A stretch of 64,000 nucleotides of DNA. It comes from JAYRSJ01 sp041920215. GTDB lineage: Bacteria; Pseudomonadota; Gammaproteobacteria; Burkholderiales; Burkholderiaceae_C. Below are positions 17,609-25,829 of this stretch, piece by piece (the first letter of the stretch is position 1; every line of letters begins with the position of its first letter). The DNA lies in NCBI GenBank assembly GCA_041920215.1, contig JAYRSJ010000020.1, positions 1 to 64,000 of the forward strand, read 5' to 3'. The translations under genes and the position numbers were made by a program. The notes under the pieces are model-generated. The model ran no database searches, was not told the DNA's origin, and saw only the letters and a list, made by a program, of their open reading frames with translations.

Positions 17609-18832
17609 TCAGTAGGACATGCAGCAGTTGCGCTTGCGGAAGACCAGGTAGCTGAAGTCCTCGCCCTTGATCGGGTACTCCTTGCCTGCCCCGTAGACCT
17701 GGGTAGTGCGTCCAAGGGGCTGGCAGCAGCGCCGCGAGCTGCTTGTGCCGTCCGTGCCGCTGCTCATCACCACGGGGTAGATTGGCTGGGTCTTGTAGCC
17801 CGTCTTGTCCAGGAGGGGGTTCGGGTAGGCGCCGCACAGCGCGCCGGAGCCCCACCACTGCCAGGCCGTGAACTGCCGGTGCTGTTTGAACAGCATCCGG
17901 TGAACCAGCATGGCCGAGTTCTGGATGCCGCCGAGCTGTACCTGGCTGTTGCCGTTCATGGGGTAGGTGATCCCATTGCAGCCCGAACACCAGAACAGCT
18001 CCTTGATGCCGAAGCCGTTGCTGGCCGCAATGCAGTCCGCAGTGCAGGCGCCGATCGCGCCGATGTTGGCGAACAGAACGGCCTCAGGGGTCAGCATCAG
18101 GGACTCTTCGTCGTCGTGCCAGGACGAGTCGTACTCGGTCATGTAGGCCAAGTCGAAGCTGCCGGACTCCATGCATTGGTTGTCGAGCAGCACCTGCAGG
18201 TAGTACAGGATGGGGTTGATGTAGTAGTGCACCTGGTAAAAGCTGCCGCGTGTGTTGTTGTGCTGCTGCGCGCGGCTGTCCCGGCCGCCCCATGGGGCGT
18301 ACTTGCCCCCACTCATGTAGTACCCCCCCAGTGAGGGAAAGCAATACGGCGTGCGCGTGACCTCGATCTGGCGACTGGGCTCCCAGAAGCCCACTGCCAG
18401 ACCCACCCTGTAGTAGGGTGGAACACCGATGGGGCAGTAGCAGATCGGGTTGGACGGGTTGGAGTCGTTGTCCTCCTGGTCCCGGTAGTTGAATTCGATC
18501 TGCCCGATGGAGATCGGGAACACGCAGTCCCAGCACACCTCGGTAATGGGGTTGAACATCTTTCCGAAGCAGGTGGCCTGGCCAGGGGCGTTGCCGCCGC
18601 CGCCAACTCCGCCACCCCCTCCGCCGCCACCCCCTCCGCCGCCGCCCCCTCCGCCGCCGCCGCCGGGTGGGTCGCTCCCGCCTGTCCCCTGGGCCAGAGC
18701 TTCAACGGGCAGCCATGCCAGCGCCGGCACGGCCAGCACAAGGGCCGCCGTGAGGACCAGCTGCTGAAGCGAGCCCAGGAGGCCGGCGATCAGCGCGGCC
18801 AGCCATCCGAGCACATCGATGACGCGTCTCAT
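17609..18832 (-). CDS. traU: TraU, with an unusual polyglycine insert
   Basis: This 407-aa protein has a hydrophobic export signal (residues about 8-45) and the conserved cysteine-rich TraU domain: CFGKMFNPITEVCWDCVFPI, NPICYC, CTADCIAASNGFGIKELFWCSGCNG and RKRNCCMSY at the C-terminus. TraU is a periplasmic protein required for DNA transfer and pilus assembly. Between the signal and the domain (residues about 57-80) lies an almost pure glycine run encoded by GGC/GGG/GGT-type repeats at about 18592-18668, which is not normal for the family. The start overlaps the traW stop as ATGA. Confidence 0.92.
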   Translation of the reverse strand: MRRVIDVLGWLAALIAGLLGSLQQLVLTAALVLAVPALAWLPVEALAQGTGGSDPPGGGGGGGGGGGGGGGGGGGVGGGGNAPGQATCFGKMFNPITEVCWDCVFPISIGQIEFNYRDQEDNDSNPSNPICYCPIGVPPYYRVGLAVGFWEPSRQIEVTRTPYCFPSLGGYYMSGGKYAPWGGRDSRAQQHNNTRGSFYQVHYYINPILYYLQVLLDNQCMESGSFDLAYMTEYDSSWHDDEESLMLTPEAVLFANIGAIGACTADCIAASNGFGIKELFWCSGCNGITYPMNGNSQVQLGGIQNSAMLVHRMLFKQHRQFTAWQWWGSGALCGAYPNPLLDKTGYKTQPIYPVVMSSGTDGTSSSRRCCQPLGRTTQVYGAGKEYPIKGEDFSYLVFRKRNCCMSY

Positions 18833-19461
18833 GTTGGTGGCACCTCTTCGACTTGCAGCACATCCCCGGCCCTGCGCACGGTCGCCGGTACCGCCTTGAT
18901 GCCGAACTTCCTCACGAGGACCCCGCCCTGGTCAAAGAACACCCGGCGCTGCCATTGCTCCATCACTTGCACAGGGCTGCCGCCAACGAGGATCGGCTTC
19001 ACTTCCAGCGCTTCTGCCTCAGCGGCCTCGACGAGCTGCCGCGCCTTGCGCAGCTGCGCCGGGTCGCGCGCGTCGAAGAACACCATCGCCTTGCGGTAGG
19101 CCACGGCATGCAAGGGATTGACCACCGTGCCGGCCGCCACAATGACGCGACCCGCGTGGTCCACGATCGGCTGGTCCAGCTTGACCGACGGGTCAAAGGT
19201 CACCCGCCGGCCGAAGGTGGCCCTGGCCAAGCCCTCGACGGGCAAGGGGGTCCGAATGCGCTCCTGGGCCCGGCGCAAGGCCTCGGCCTGCACCTTGGCC
19301 AGCTCGCCACTCGCTTCCTTGGCCTTCAATGCGGCCATGATTTCCTGAAGCAAATGCGGCTCGGCGATGGGGTACAGCGGCCCACGCACGCCGAGATCGG
19401 CGGCATGAGCTGCCGAGCCCAGGGCTACGCCGAAGGCCAGCGCCCAGGTGCGCACGTTCAC
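18829..19461 (-). CDS. traW: TraW, pilus assembly protein
   Basis: This protein (about 210 aa) uses a GTG start at 19461 that overlaps the preceding stop as GTGA. It has a short signal peptide ending at SAAHA and the TraW signature region: LGVRGPLYPIAEPHLLQEI, FDPSVKLDQPIVDHAGRVI, AAGTVVNPL and a C-terminal VFFDQGGVLVRKFGIKAVPA. TraW acts in the periplasm with TrbC and TraU in pilus assembly. The larger in-frame region upstream belongs to other genes in other frames. Confidence 0.9.
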   Translation of the reverse strand: MNVRTWALAFGVALGSAAHAADLGVRGPLYPIAEPHLLQEIMAALKAKEASGELAKVQAEALRRAQERIRTPLPVEGLARATFGRRVTFDPSVKLDQPIVDHAGRVIVAAGTVVNPLHAVAYRKAMVFFDARDPAQLRKARQLVEAAEAEALEVKPILVGGSPVQVMEQWQRRVFFDQGGVLVRKFGIKAVPATVRRAGDVLQVEEVPPT

Positions 19462-20123
19462 CACAGGCGCACTCCCCTGCCGACAAAGCTGCTCACGGGC
19501 ACCAGGCCCATGGCCGCGTAGCGGCTGTCGAGCGCGTCCACATGAGGCGCCCAGACATAGACAAAGCCCTGAGGAATGGTCTGTGGCCGAATGGGCTGCA
19601 AGGGCACGCCGTGCCGGCTCGCTTCCTTGGCCCGACCGACGTACACCCGGCCTTGCCGCGTCTGCAGGAAGACATCGCGGCCGACGACTTCGATCCGGTC
19701 GCCGGCCACCCCCACCATGTACTTGATGAAGCCGTCGCCCTTGCGCGGACCGTCGAGAGTGGCCGGCAGGCCCACTGACTGCAGCGCCTTGGCCGTCCAG
19801 GTGTTGGCGTAGTAGTTCGGGATGGGATCGCCGGCGTAGGCGAAGGCCACCAACTCGCCGACCGCCGGAGGAGACCCCTTGAGGATCAGCGCCGCGCTGG
19901 CATGCACGCTGTCGGTGGTGATCCAGGCAGCGCCCACCAGTCGTGTGATCAGGTAGCAAAGCAGCAGCAGCGCCAGGTCGCGGGGCAAGGTGCGGCGGAT
20001 AGCCGGTGCACGCTCGCGCGCGCGCCGCGCCACCGCACGCCAGGCCAAGCGCAGGCGACCAGGCGGGACGGGTCCCACGAAGTTCTCGGAGCCTGGGCGC
20101 GCCAGAGCGATGGCGCGACTCAT
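19458..20123 (-). CDS. S26-family peptidase (TrhF/TraF type)
   Basis: This 221-aa protein has a basic N-terminus, one membrane segment (LALLLLCYLITRLVGAAWI), a candidate nucleophile Ser in ITTDSVHASAAL, and the Lys box FIKYMVGVAGDRIEV typical of S26 signal peptidases. Homologues in SXT, R391 and IncHI systems (TrhF) are thought to process pilin or other exported transfer proteins in the inner membrane. Four-base overlaps on both sides (trbI and traW) place it firmly in the operon. Confidence 0.85.
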   Translation of the reverse strand: MSRAIALARPGSENFVGPVPPGRLRLAWRAVARRARERAPAIRRTLPRDLALLLLCYLITRLVGAAWITTDSVHASAALILKGSPPAVGELVAFAYAGDPIPNYYANTWTAKALQSVGLPATLDGPRKGDGFIKYMVGVAGDRIEVVGRDVFLQTRQGRVYVGRAKEASRHGVPLQPIRPQTIPQGFVYVWAPHVDALDSRYAAMGLVPVSSFVGRGVRLW

Positions 20124-20506
20124 GGTTGCAGCTCCAAGTGAAGCCGCTCTGCGGCAACGGCCGTGAAGTCAGGGATGGCGCTGTCGGCACCATGGACTGC
20201 GGCCATGGCCACCACGGTGCAATTGCACTCGCCGGCAAGGCCGTTGAGCACCCTGGTGAGCCGTGGACCAAAGTCCGTCGCCGCCTTCTCGATCTGGACC
20301 AGCTCGGCATCCGTGCCGCCCCGTTCCGAGCCCGCCAGATCCAACGCACGCCGGGTTGCGGCCTGCTGGGCAGCCTGGTGCAAGGTGGTGACGTCCACCA
20401 TGGCGATGCGCGGCGTGGCCGGTCGACGCACCAGGGCCTCGTAGGCCACCAGGGCAACAGCGGTCACGACCACCGCCACAAAGACTTCGCGAGCCAGCGT
20501 GCTCAT
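20120..20506 (-). CDS. trbI: TrbI, F-type conjugal transfer protein
   Basis: This 128-aa protein has one N-terminal membrane segment (FVAVVVTAVALVAYEAL) and a periplasmic domain with MVDVTTLHQ and a conserved GECNCTVVAMAAVHG-like segment. This matches the small TrbI of F-like systems, an inner-membrane protein that affects pilus retraction and outgrowth. Its start and stop overlap the neighbouring genes by four bases. Confidence 0.8.
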   Translation of the reverse strand: MSTLAREVFVAVVVTAVALVAYEALVRRPATPRIAMVDVTTLHQAAQQAATRRALDLAGSERGGTDAELVQIEKAATDFGPRLTRVLNGLAGECNCTVVAMAAVHGADSAIPDFTAVAAERLHLELQP

Positions 20507-21255
20507 GGATGCACCCCCGCACCGCGGCGGTGAGCCTCCAGCAGCTCAATGTGGGCCCCTGTGCCCACCTGGAAAGTGAGGCCAACTTGACGAAGGAATG
20601 AGGCCTCTAAGCGCGTCAGCTGACTGAACGTGGGAGATGCCGTCAAGGCAAACATAAAGCCCGTGGTCCAGAGGAACACCACGGTGTAGGCAAAGGCCTG
20701 CACGGTGCGCATCTCGGCTGGCGGAGCCTTCAGATAGGCCTGTAGGAAATCCCGGAGACTTCCTGGGTCCATCAGCACCCAAAGCAAGAGCAACAGACCG
20801 AACAGACTTCCCAGCTGCATCAGGAAGCGGAAGGCTCCTTTCAGAAGCCCTCCAATGAAGCCCAGCCAAATATCCGTGTGCAAGTCCTGATTCAGAAGCA
20901 CGATGCGGCGCAGCTGCGCTTCCTCAGCCTGTGTCAGGGTGCCGAAGGCAGTCCCGTTGATCAAGACGTGCCACGCCGGATCGGCCGAGGCCTGGGTCGT
21001 GTCGCGTTCAACAGCAGCCAGACTGCGTGCCAGCAAGGCAGTGGGAAGCACCCCGACCAAGAGGGCTAGCAGGAGCAGTGGCCAGCGGCCATACATGAGT
21101 GCCAGGCAGACCGGGGGTGCGCTCCACAGAAGCAGGACCTGCGCAGCAAGCCTGCGATGCCCGATCCATAGGGCCACCACATACTTGGGCACGCTGACCA
21201 ACTCCTGCAGACGAGCGCGGGCCAGCCCAAGGCCAGAGATGTTCTGAGCGGTCAT
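20503..21255 (-). CDS. Inner-membrane protein of unknown function, 250 aa
   Basis: The start at 21255 overlaps the traC stop as ATGA. Membrane segments are visible near residues 40-55, 58-80, 150-172 and 195-215 (for example LLLALLVGVLPTALLARSL and GSLFGLLLLLWVLMD). I recognise no named family. Its place between traC and trbI and its coupling on both sides argue that it is part of the transfer apparatus of this lineage. Confidence 0.7.
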   Translation of the reverse strand: MTAQNISGLGLARARLQELVSVPKYVVALWIGHRRLAAQVLLLWSAPPVCLALMYGRWPLLLLALLVGVLPTALLARSLAAVERDTTQASADPAWHVLINGTAFGTLTQAEEAQLRRIVLLNQDLHTDIWLGFIGGLLKGAFRFLMQLGSLFGLLLLLWVLMDPGSLRDFLQAYLKAPPAEMRTVQAFAYTVVFLWTTGFMFALTASPTFSQLTRLEASFLRQVGLTFQVGTGAHIELLEAHRRGAGVHP

Positions 21256-23900
21256 GCTGCCTCCTGGATGCCGCGATCGCGCAGCACACGGTCGATGGCG
21301 CTGGGAACGTCCAGGCCTTGCGCCTGGTACTCGTCCAGCGGAACGTTGTCCTCTGCCCGATTGCTGAACAGCAGCAGGGTGCTGGGGTTCAGCACGCTGC
21401 GAATCACGCCCTTGAACACGGCCGAGTGGACGTACCACTCTTTGAAGTGGCCACTGCCACCGCCCAGGGAGGCAAGCAGGCGACGGAGGTTTTCGTCGAG
21501 ACGAATGGCCTCGCCGCGCTTGACAGCCTCGATGCTGTTCTCGCTCTGGCGCCCCATGAGGATGAAGTCGCTCTGGTTCCAGATCGACATCCCGTAGCTG
21601 GAGCCCATGTAGTGGGCGACGTCCTGGGTGGCCGTGATGGCTGAGCCGTTGTACTTGCGCACCCGCAGGTAGAGCTTCTCCAGGAACTCAGCCTGCACCT
21701 GGTCGTTGGGGCCATTCCCCATCAGGGCTTCCTTGGCCTCATCCATGATGAAAACCTTCTGGCGCTTACGCTCCTGCAGCATCTCTTGGGTGATGCGATA
21801 GAGCAGGATCATCTGAATCACGCCCTTCAGGTGCGGATTGGCCGACAGCTCCTGCAGCTCAAACACCAGGAAGGGATTCGAGAAGTCGAGCGTCGCTGCG
21901 CCCTCGAAGTAGTTGCGATAGACACCGGTTTCGGTGAACGGCTCCAGCATCCCGGCCATATCGAACAGGCGTTGATCGGTCGGGCGGCCCTCTTCCAGGG
22001 CGCCAGCGGCGTAGCGCTTGTAGATGTGCGTGACCGTGGTTGCGCGCCCGTGTTTCAAAAACTCCTGCTTGATGACCGTGGCAAGCGTTGCGTAGATCGC
22101 CGGGTCCAAGGGCTCCCAGGGGCTCGCCATCTTGGCCAGCATGGGCTGCAGCATCGCAACGTCGTCGTCGATGCCACCACAGAGCGACACCTCGCCGTCG
22201 GGACCTTCCACCTCGGTCTGGTCCAGCACCATCGAGAACGGGTTGAGCCGCAGGATGTTGTCGCTGGAGAAGATGACGAACTGGCCCTTGACCCGATCCG
22301 TGAGCCGCTGAAAGGAGCGGCCAGACTCGAAGACCCGCACCAGGGCGCCCTTCGAGGCATAGGAAGCAGCGATCTCCTGAAGCATCGTGGACTTGCCGGC
22401 GCCCACGCTGCCGACAATCGACACGTTCTTGCCCCCCTCGGTGTTGTCGTAGAAGTCGAGGGTGGTGATCTGCCCGCGCCGGCCGAGGCCGAGGATGGTT
22501 GGGGTGCCGCTGCCCTTTCCTTCGGCCACCAGCGGCGCCAGGTGAATGACGTTGCCGCTGGTGCGCAGGTTCAAGCGCTTGAAGGTCTCCAGGTCGGCAG
22601 CGAAGGGCTTGCTGAGCGTCATCGGCAGGGCCTGCAGCAGCGCCGTGCGATGGATGAAGGCGTCGGTTACCAGCTCGAATCCTCGCGCCCGCCACACGTC
22701 TCGGGTCGCCCCTTCTGCCCGGCGCGCCTCCTCAGGCTTGCAGAACAGCACGATCTGGTGGTAGTTCCAGACCAACTTGCCACCGTTGGCCAAGGCCTTC
22801 AGGGCGTTGGTCCACTCGGCAGTCTTCTCGGCCATGGCGGGGGAGAACTTGGCCATGTCGCCGCGCGCGTCCCGGTCGGCAGCGGCCTTCTCGACCGTCG
22901 CCGAGCTGTTCATGGCCTTCTGGTCCGGCATGACCACGCCCATGGTCACCATGAAGGGACAGGGAATCTGGAGGGTGTCCTGGAACAGGTCGCCCACGAG
23001 ACTGCCCATGCCCCACAGACCGAACTGCTTGGGGACTCGTTGCACCGAGAGGAACCGCAGTTCCACGCGCTCCTCTTCGCTGCCGCCGATTTTCTCCAGC
23101 AGGACACGAGACGGGTCATGCCAGTCACCGGTGGTCTCGCGGTCCACGCACTGGTCGGCAATGGACAGCATGTCGTCGTAGTCGGCCTCAACCCGGCAAC
23201 CGGACCGGAGCTTTCCCGGGTTGAGCACCTCGGAAACCAGTGCGATAAGCTCCGAGGCCCCCATCACCCGGTTGGGAAGCAGCGCGGCCGTCAAGGTTGA
23301 CCGAACACCCTCGCGGATCTCGATGAGCTGGTCCAGGGCATTGAGGTCTTGGATCGAGCCGGGAACCGTCACGCTCACAAAGAGCCGGAAGTCGCGCACC
23401 ACGAAGCCCGTGCCTTCGATGAGCGGCGCCTTGGCGCCGCGCGCATAGTGCGCGTAGCGACGGCGGGCCATCTGCCGGAAGACGTTGGCATTGCGCGCAG
23501 CGCGGCCACCGCGCTCCTCCGAGCGGCTTGCCGCGTCGGTGTCGCACATCCGCAGGTTCGCGTACTCGCGCAGCGTGTGCAGCACGTTGGGCGAGGCGTA
23601 CATGGTGACCTGCAGGGTGCAGTCCTTGGTCAGGCGGGTGAACAACCCCTTGAGACGCTCCACCATGGCCGCGTCAGCGCCCGTTTGCGGCATCACTTCG
23701 AGCACGAAGCCGAGGCTGTCGCGGTTCACGAACACCTGGTCGGCCGGGCGGTAGCTCACATAGGGGAGCCAGTTGGACATGCGAGCACCTGGCTCACGCA
23801 GGTCAACGGCATCCTCAAAGCTGCCCTGCTGTGACTCGGGCGGCAGGAACAGGGTCTTGACCGAACTCTTCAGGCGCTCCACCAGGTCGGCCAGCATCAT
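21252..23900 (-). CDS. traC: TraC, type IV secretion ATPase (VirB4 class)
   Basis: This 882-aa cytosolic ATPase has an N-terminal TraC-like domain and a C-terminal motor domain. Walker A is GSVGAGKST at residues about 497-505, and Walker B is KVFIMDEAKEAL near residue 725. A conserved TQDVAHY segment lies further on. TraC energises pilus assembly at the inner membrane. Length is normal for the family. It overlaps traV and the 250-aa membrane gene by four bases each. Confidence 0.95.
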   Translation of the reverse strand: MMLADLVERLKSSVKTLFLPPESQQGSFEDAVDLREPGARMSNWLPYVSYRPADQVFVNRDSLGFVLEVMPQTGADAAMVERLKGLFTRLTKDCTLQVTMYASPNVLHTLREYANLRMCDTDAASRSEERGGRAARNANVFRQMARRRYAHYARGAKAPLIEGTGFVVRDFRLFVSVTVPGSIQDLNALDQLIEIREGVRSTLTAALLPNRVMGASELIALVSEVLNPGKLRSGCRVEADYDDMLSIADQCVDRETTGDWHDPSRVLLEKIGGSEEERVELRFLSVQRVPKQFGLWGMGSLVGDLFQDTLQIPCPFMVTMGVVMPDQKAMNSSATVEKAAADRDARGDMAKFSPAMAEKTAEWTNALKALANGGKLVWNYHQIVLFCKPEEARRAEGATRDVWRARGFELVTDAFIHRTALLQALPMTLSKPFAADLETFKRLNLRTSGNVIHLAPLVAEGKGSGTPTILGLGRRGQITTLDFYDNTEGGKNVSIVGSVGAGKSTMLQEIAASYASKGALVRVFESGRSFQRLTDRVKGQFVIFSSDNILRLNPFSMVLDQTEVEGPDGEVSLCGGIDDDVAMLQPMLAKMASPWEPLDPAIYATLATVIKQEFLKHGRATTVTHIYKRYAAGALEEGRPTDQRLFDMAGMLEPFTETGVYRNYFEGAATLDFSNPFLVFELQELSANPHLKGVIQMILLYRITQEMLQERKRQKVFIMDEAKEALMGNGPNDQVQAEFLEKLYLRVRKYNGSAITATQDVAHYMGSSYGMSIWNQSDFILMGRQSENSIEAVKRGEAIRLDENLRRLLASLGGGSGHFKEWYVHSAVFKGVIRSVLNPSTLLLFSNRAEDNVPLDEYQAQGLDVPSAIDRVLRDRGIQEAA

Positions 23901-24580
23901 TGGGCTCCTGCAATCGGCTTGGCCACCGCGCCAGCGGCCCCAGAGGCAGCGCCTGCGACCACGCCAGACGCAACAGAGGCGGCACCGTCTTGCTGGCCGG
24001 CTTGGCGAGGCAGTTGGTTCCGGGCGAACTGTGCGAAGGGATCAGCAGCCCCAGCACGCGCGGGCGCGGTACCGGCGCTCGCGTTGGCGCGGGCCGGCTG
24101 CGGGCCGAACTCGCGGCGGATGCGGTCCCGGTTCGTCTCGATTAGCCAGCGCCCCGAGTCGATCTGCAGATAGACCCGGCTGGCCTCGTGCAGGTCGCCG
24201 TCGGCATCCTCGTAGGGCGCGATCCAGATCCGGATCACGGTGGGCTCCGTGCGGATTGCGCCCAGGCCCGCCTCGGCGTCCTCGGCGCTCAGCAGGGCTG
24301 GCCGCATGCGCATCCCCTCCAGAGGCGCCTGAGTGCCCTTGGAGGGCTGCGGCGCCTGGCGGATCTCTCGCTCGCCCACCGGCTCCGTGTTGGGGCGCAG
24401 CTTGCCAGTCTGAACGGCATGGTCCACGGCCCCGACCGAGCGGCAGGGGATGCCGGTGGGTGCGGAGCACTGAAACTCGCTGGACCCACCCAGTCCGGAC
24501 ATGCTCCCGCAGGCAGTCAGGCCGGAGACGAGCCCCAGCAGCAGTGCAATGCGCACGGGGTACAGGCAGTTCATGGGCAT
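23897..24580 (-). CDS. traV: TraV, outer-membrane lipoprotein of the transfer core complex
   Basis: The start at 24580 has AGGAGG 6 bases upstream. The signal peptide ends in a lipobox (GLTACG), then the short TraV Cys motif FQCSAPTGIPCRSV. TraV links TraB and TraK in the core channel. The C-terminal region after residue about 150 is Ala/Gly-rich. It lies after dsbC and overlaps traC. Confidence 0.9.
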   Translation of the reverse strand: MPMNCLYPVRIALLLGLVSGLTACGSMSGLGGSSEFQCSAPTGIPCRSVGAVDHAVQTGKLRPNTEPVGEREIRQAPQPSKGTQAPLEGMRMRPALLSAEDAEAGLGAIRTEPTVIRIWIAPYEDADGDLHEASRVYLQIDSGRWLIETNRDRIRREFGPQPARANASAGTAPARAGAADPFAQFARNQLPRQAGQQDGAASVASGVVAGAASGAAGAVAKPIAGAQ

Positions 24581-24594
24581 GGAGGCCTCCTGAT

Positions 24595-25431
24595 TCAGGG
24601 TTGCGTCTTGCGGCTCGTCAGCTGAGCCAGCGAGCCCGAGGGCGATTGAGGTTGCGCGGCGCCTTGGACCTTGGCCGGGGCACGGGCTGCTGCCACTGGC
24701 TCCCCCTGGGACAGCCAGGCCATCAGCTCCTCGGGCGGCAATGCGCCCGTCGCGCGCCGGCCATCGGCGCTGATGAGGGTCGGCGTGCCCTTTACCCCCA
24801 GTTGGGCGGCAGCCGTCTGCAGGCGCTCGATCGGTGCGGAGCAGCCAGCCGGTGCGGCCGCGGGCTCGACCCCTCGAAGCATCCAGGCCTTCCAGGCGGC
24901 GGCCCGATCGCTCGAACACCAGATCCGCTGGGTCAGCTCAACCGACCCCTCACCGAGGATGGGCGTGGGGTACACCAACACGCGCAGCTGCTCGACCTTG
25001 GCCAGGTTCTGCTCCAGCTGCTTGCAATAGCCGCACTTGGGGTCGGCGAAGACATGCACCACCCGCTCGCCGCTGCCGTAGGCCAGGGCCAGGTCCTGCG
25101 GCAGCATGGCCGGATCGATGCGGTCGAGCTGGGCACGGCGCTCTGCCGAAAGGTCGCGGCGCTCCCTCATGTCCCAGAGCGCCCCGAACAGGAAGTAGCG
25201 GCCAGACGCCTCGACATAGGCCACGGAGCGGCCCATGGTCACCTCAAAGTACCCAGGCAGCGGGGCTAGGCGAACTTCGTCGAACTTCTGAGTGGGGTAC
25301 AGCGAGCGCAGGCGGGCTTCAACAGCCTTGGCCGACTCCGCGCGCCCTGACGCCGGATCGACAGCCATGGCTGACAGCGGGAGCGCGAGCGACAGGACAG
25401 CAAGCGTCCTCAAGCTGGGAGCGAACATCAT
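24595..25431 (-). CDS. dsbC: DsbC-like thiol:disulfide interchange protein
   Basis: This 278-aa protein has a signal peptide (SLRTLAVLSLALPLSAMA), an N-terminal dimerisation-type domain (AVEARLRSLYPTQKFDEVRL, PGYFEVTMGRSVAYVEASG) and a thioredoxin domain with the active site DPKCGYCKQLEQNL and the cis-Pro loop VKGTPTLISADG. It should isomerise disulfides in the many cysteine-rich periplasmic transfer proteins (TraN, TraU, TraH). A Pro/Ala/Gln-rich tail is added at the C-terminus. The start overlaps the preceding stop as ATGA. Confidence 0.92.
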   Translation of the reverse strand: MMFAPSLRTLAVLSLALPLSAMAVDPASGRAESAKAVEARLRSLYPTQKFDEVRLAPLPGYFEVTMGRSVAYVEASGRYFLFGALWDMRERRDLSAERRAQLDRIDPAMLPQDLALAYGSGERVVHVFADPKCGYCKQLEQNLAKVEQLRVLVYPTPILGEGSVELTQRIWCSSDRAAAWKAWMLRGVEPAAAPAGCSAPIERLQTAAAQLGVKGTPTLISADGRRATGALPPEELMAWLSQGEPVAAARAPAKVQGAAQPQSPSGSLAQLTSRKTQP

Positions 25432-25829
25432 TGAGTCTCCTTGGGGTCTGATCCAGCTGCGTCCGCAGGCTGGCTGGGGTCGGGCGTTGGAGGCGCGAAC
25501 GCGGCGCGCAGCGCGATGCCGGCTATGGCTGCCATACCGACGTCCATCGCCAGGGACCACTCGCCGAAGACGGTGATGGCACCCGCCAAGGCAGCCACTG
25601 CCAGTGCGCCGGGGATCGAAACAAAGCCGATGCCCAGGGCCGCGAGTGGAATGGCCAACGCCAACAGAAGCCTGGCGGCCTGCTCCAGGACAGACTCCTG
25701 CGTCGCAGAGCCGCCCATCAGTTGGTCGGCCAGTAGCTTGGCGCCCAAGAGGATGGCGAAGGGCAGTGCAGCGCGTGCTGCGGAACCCAGATGGGGAACG
25801 ATCAGTCGCCTGCACCAGGTCAACATCAC
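25428..25829 (-). CDS. Small membrane protein, 133 aa
   Basis: It has about three hydrophobic segments (ALPFAILLGAKLLADQL, LLLALAIPLAALGIGFV, GALAVAALAGAITVFG) and a charged, Pro-rich cytosolic tail. No family is recognised. Four-base overlaps with traB and dsbC show that it belongs to the operon. Confidence 0.65.
   Translation of the reverse strand: MMLTWCRRLIVPHLGSAARAALPFAILLGAKLLADQLMGGSATQESVLEQAARLLLALAIPLAALGIGFVSIPGALAVAALAGAITVFGEWSLAMDVGMAAIAGIALRAAFAPPTPDPSQPADAAGSDPKETQ

Noticed and set aside
21786..23300. 504-codon open frame on the plus strand
   Set aside because: It is antisense to traC, which has clear ATPase motifs. The frame is open because of high G+C third positions.
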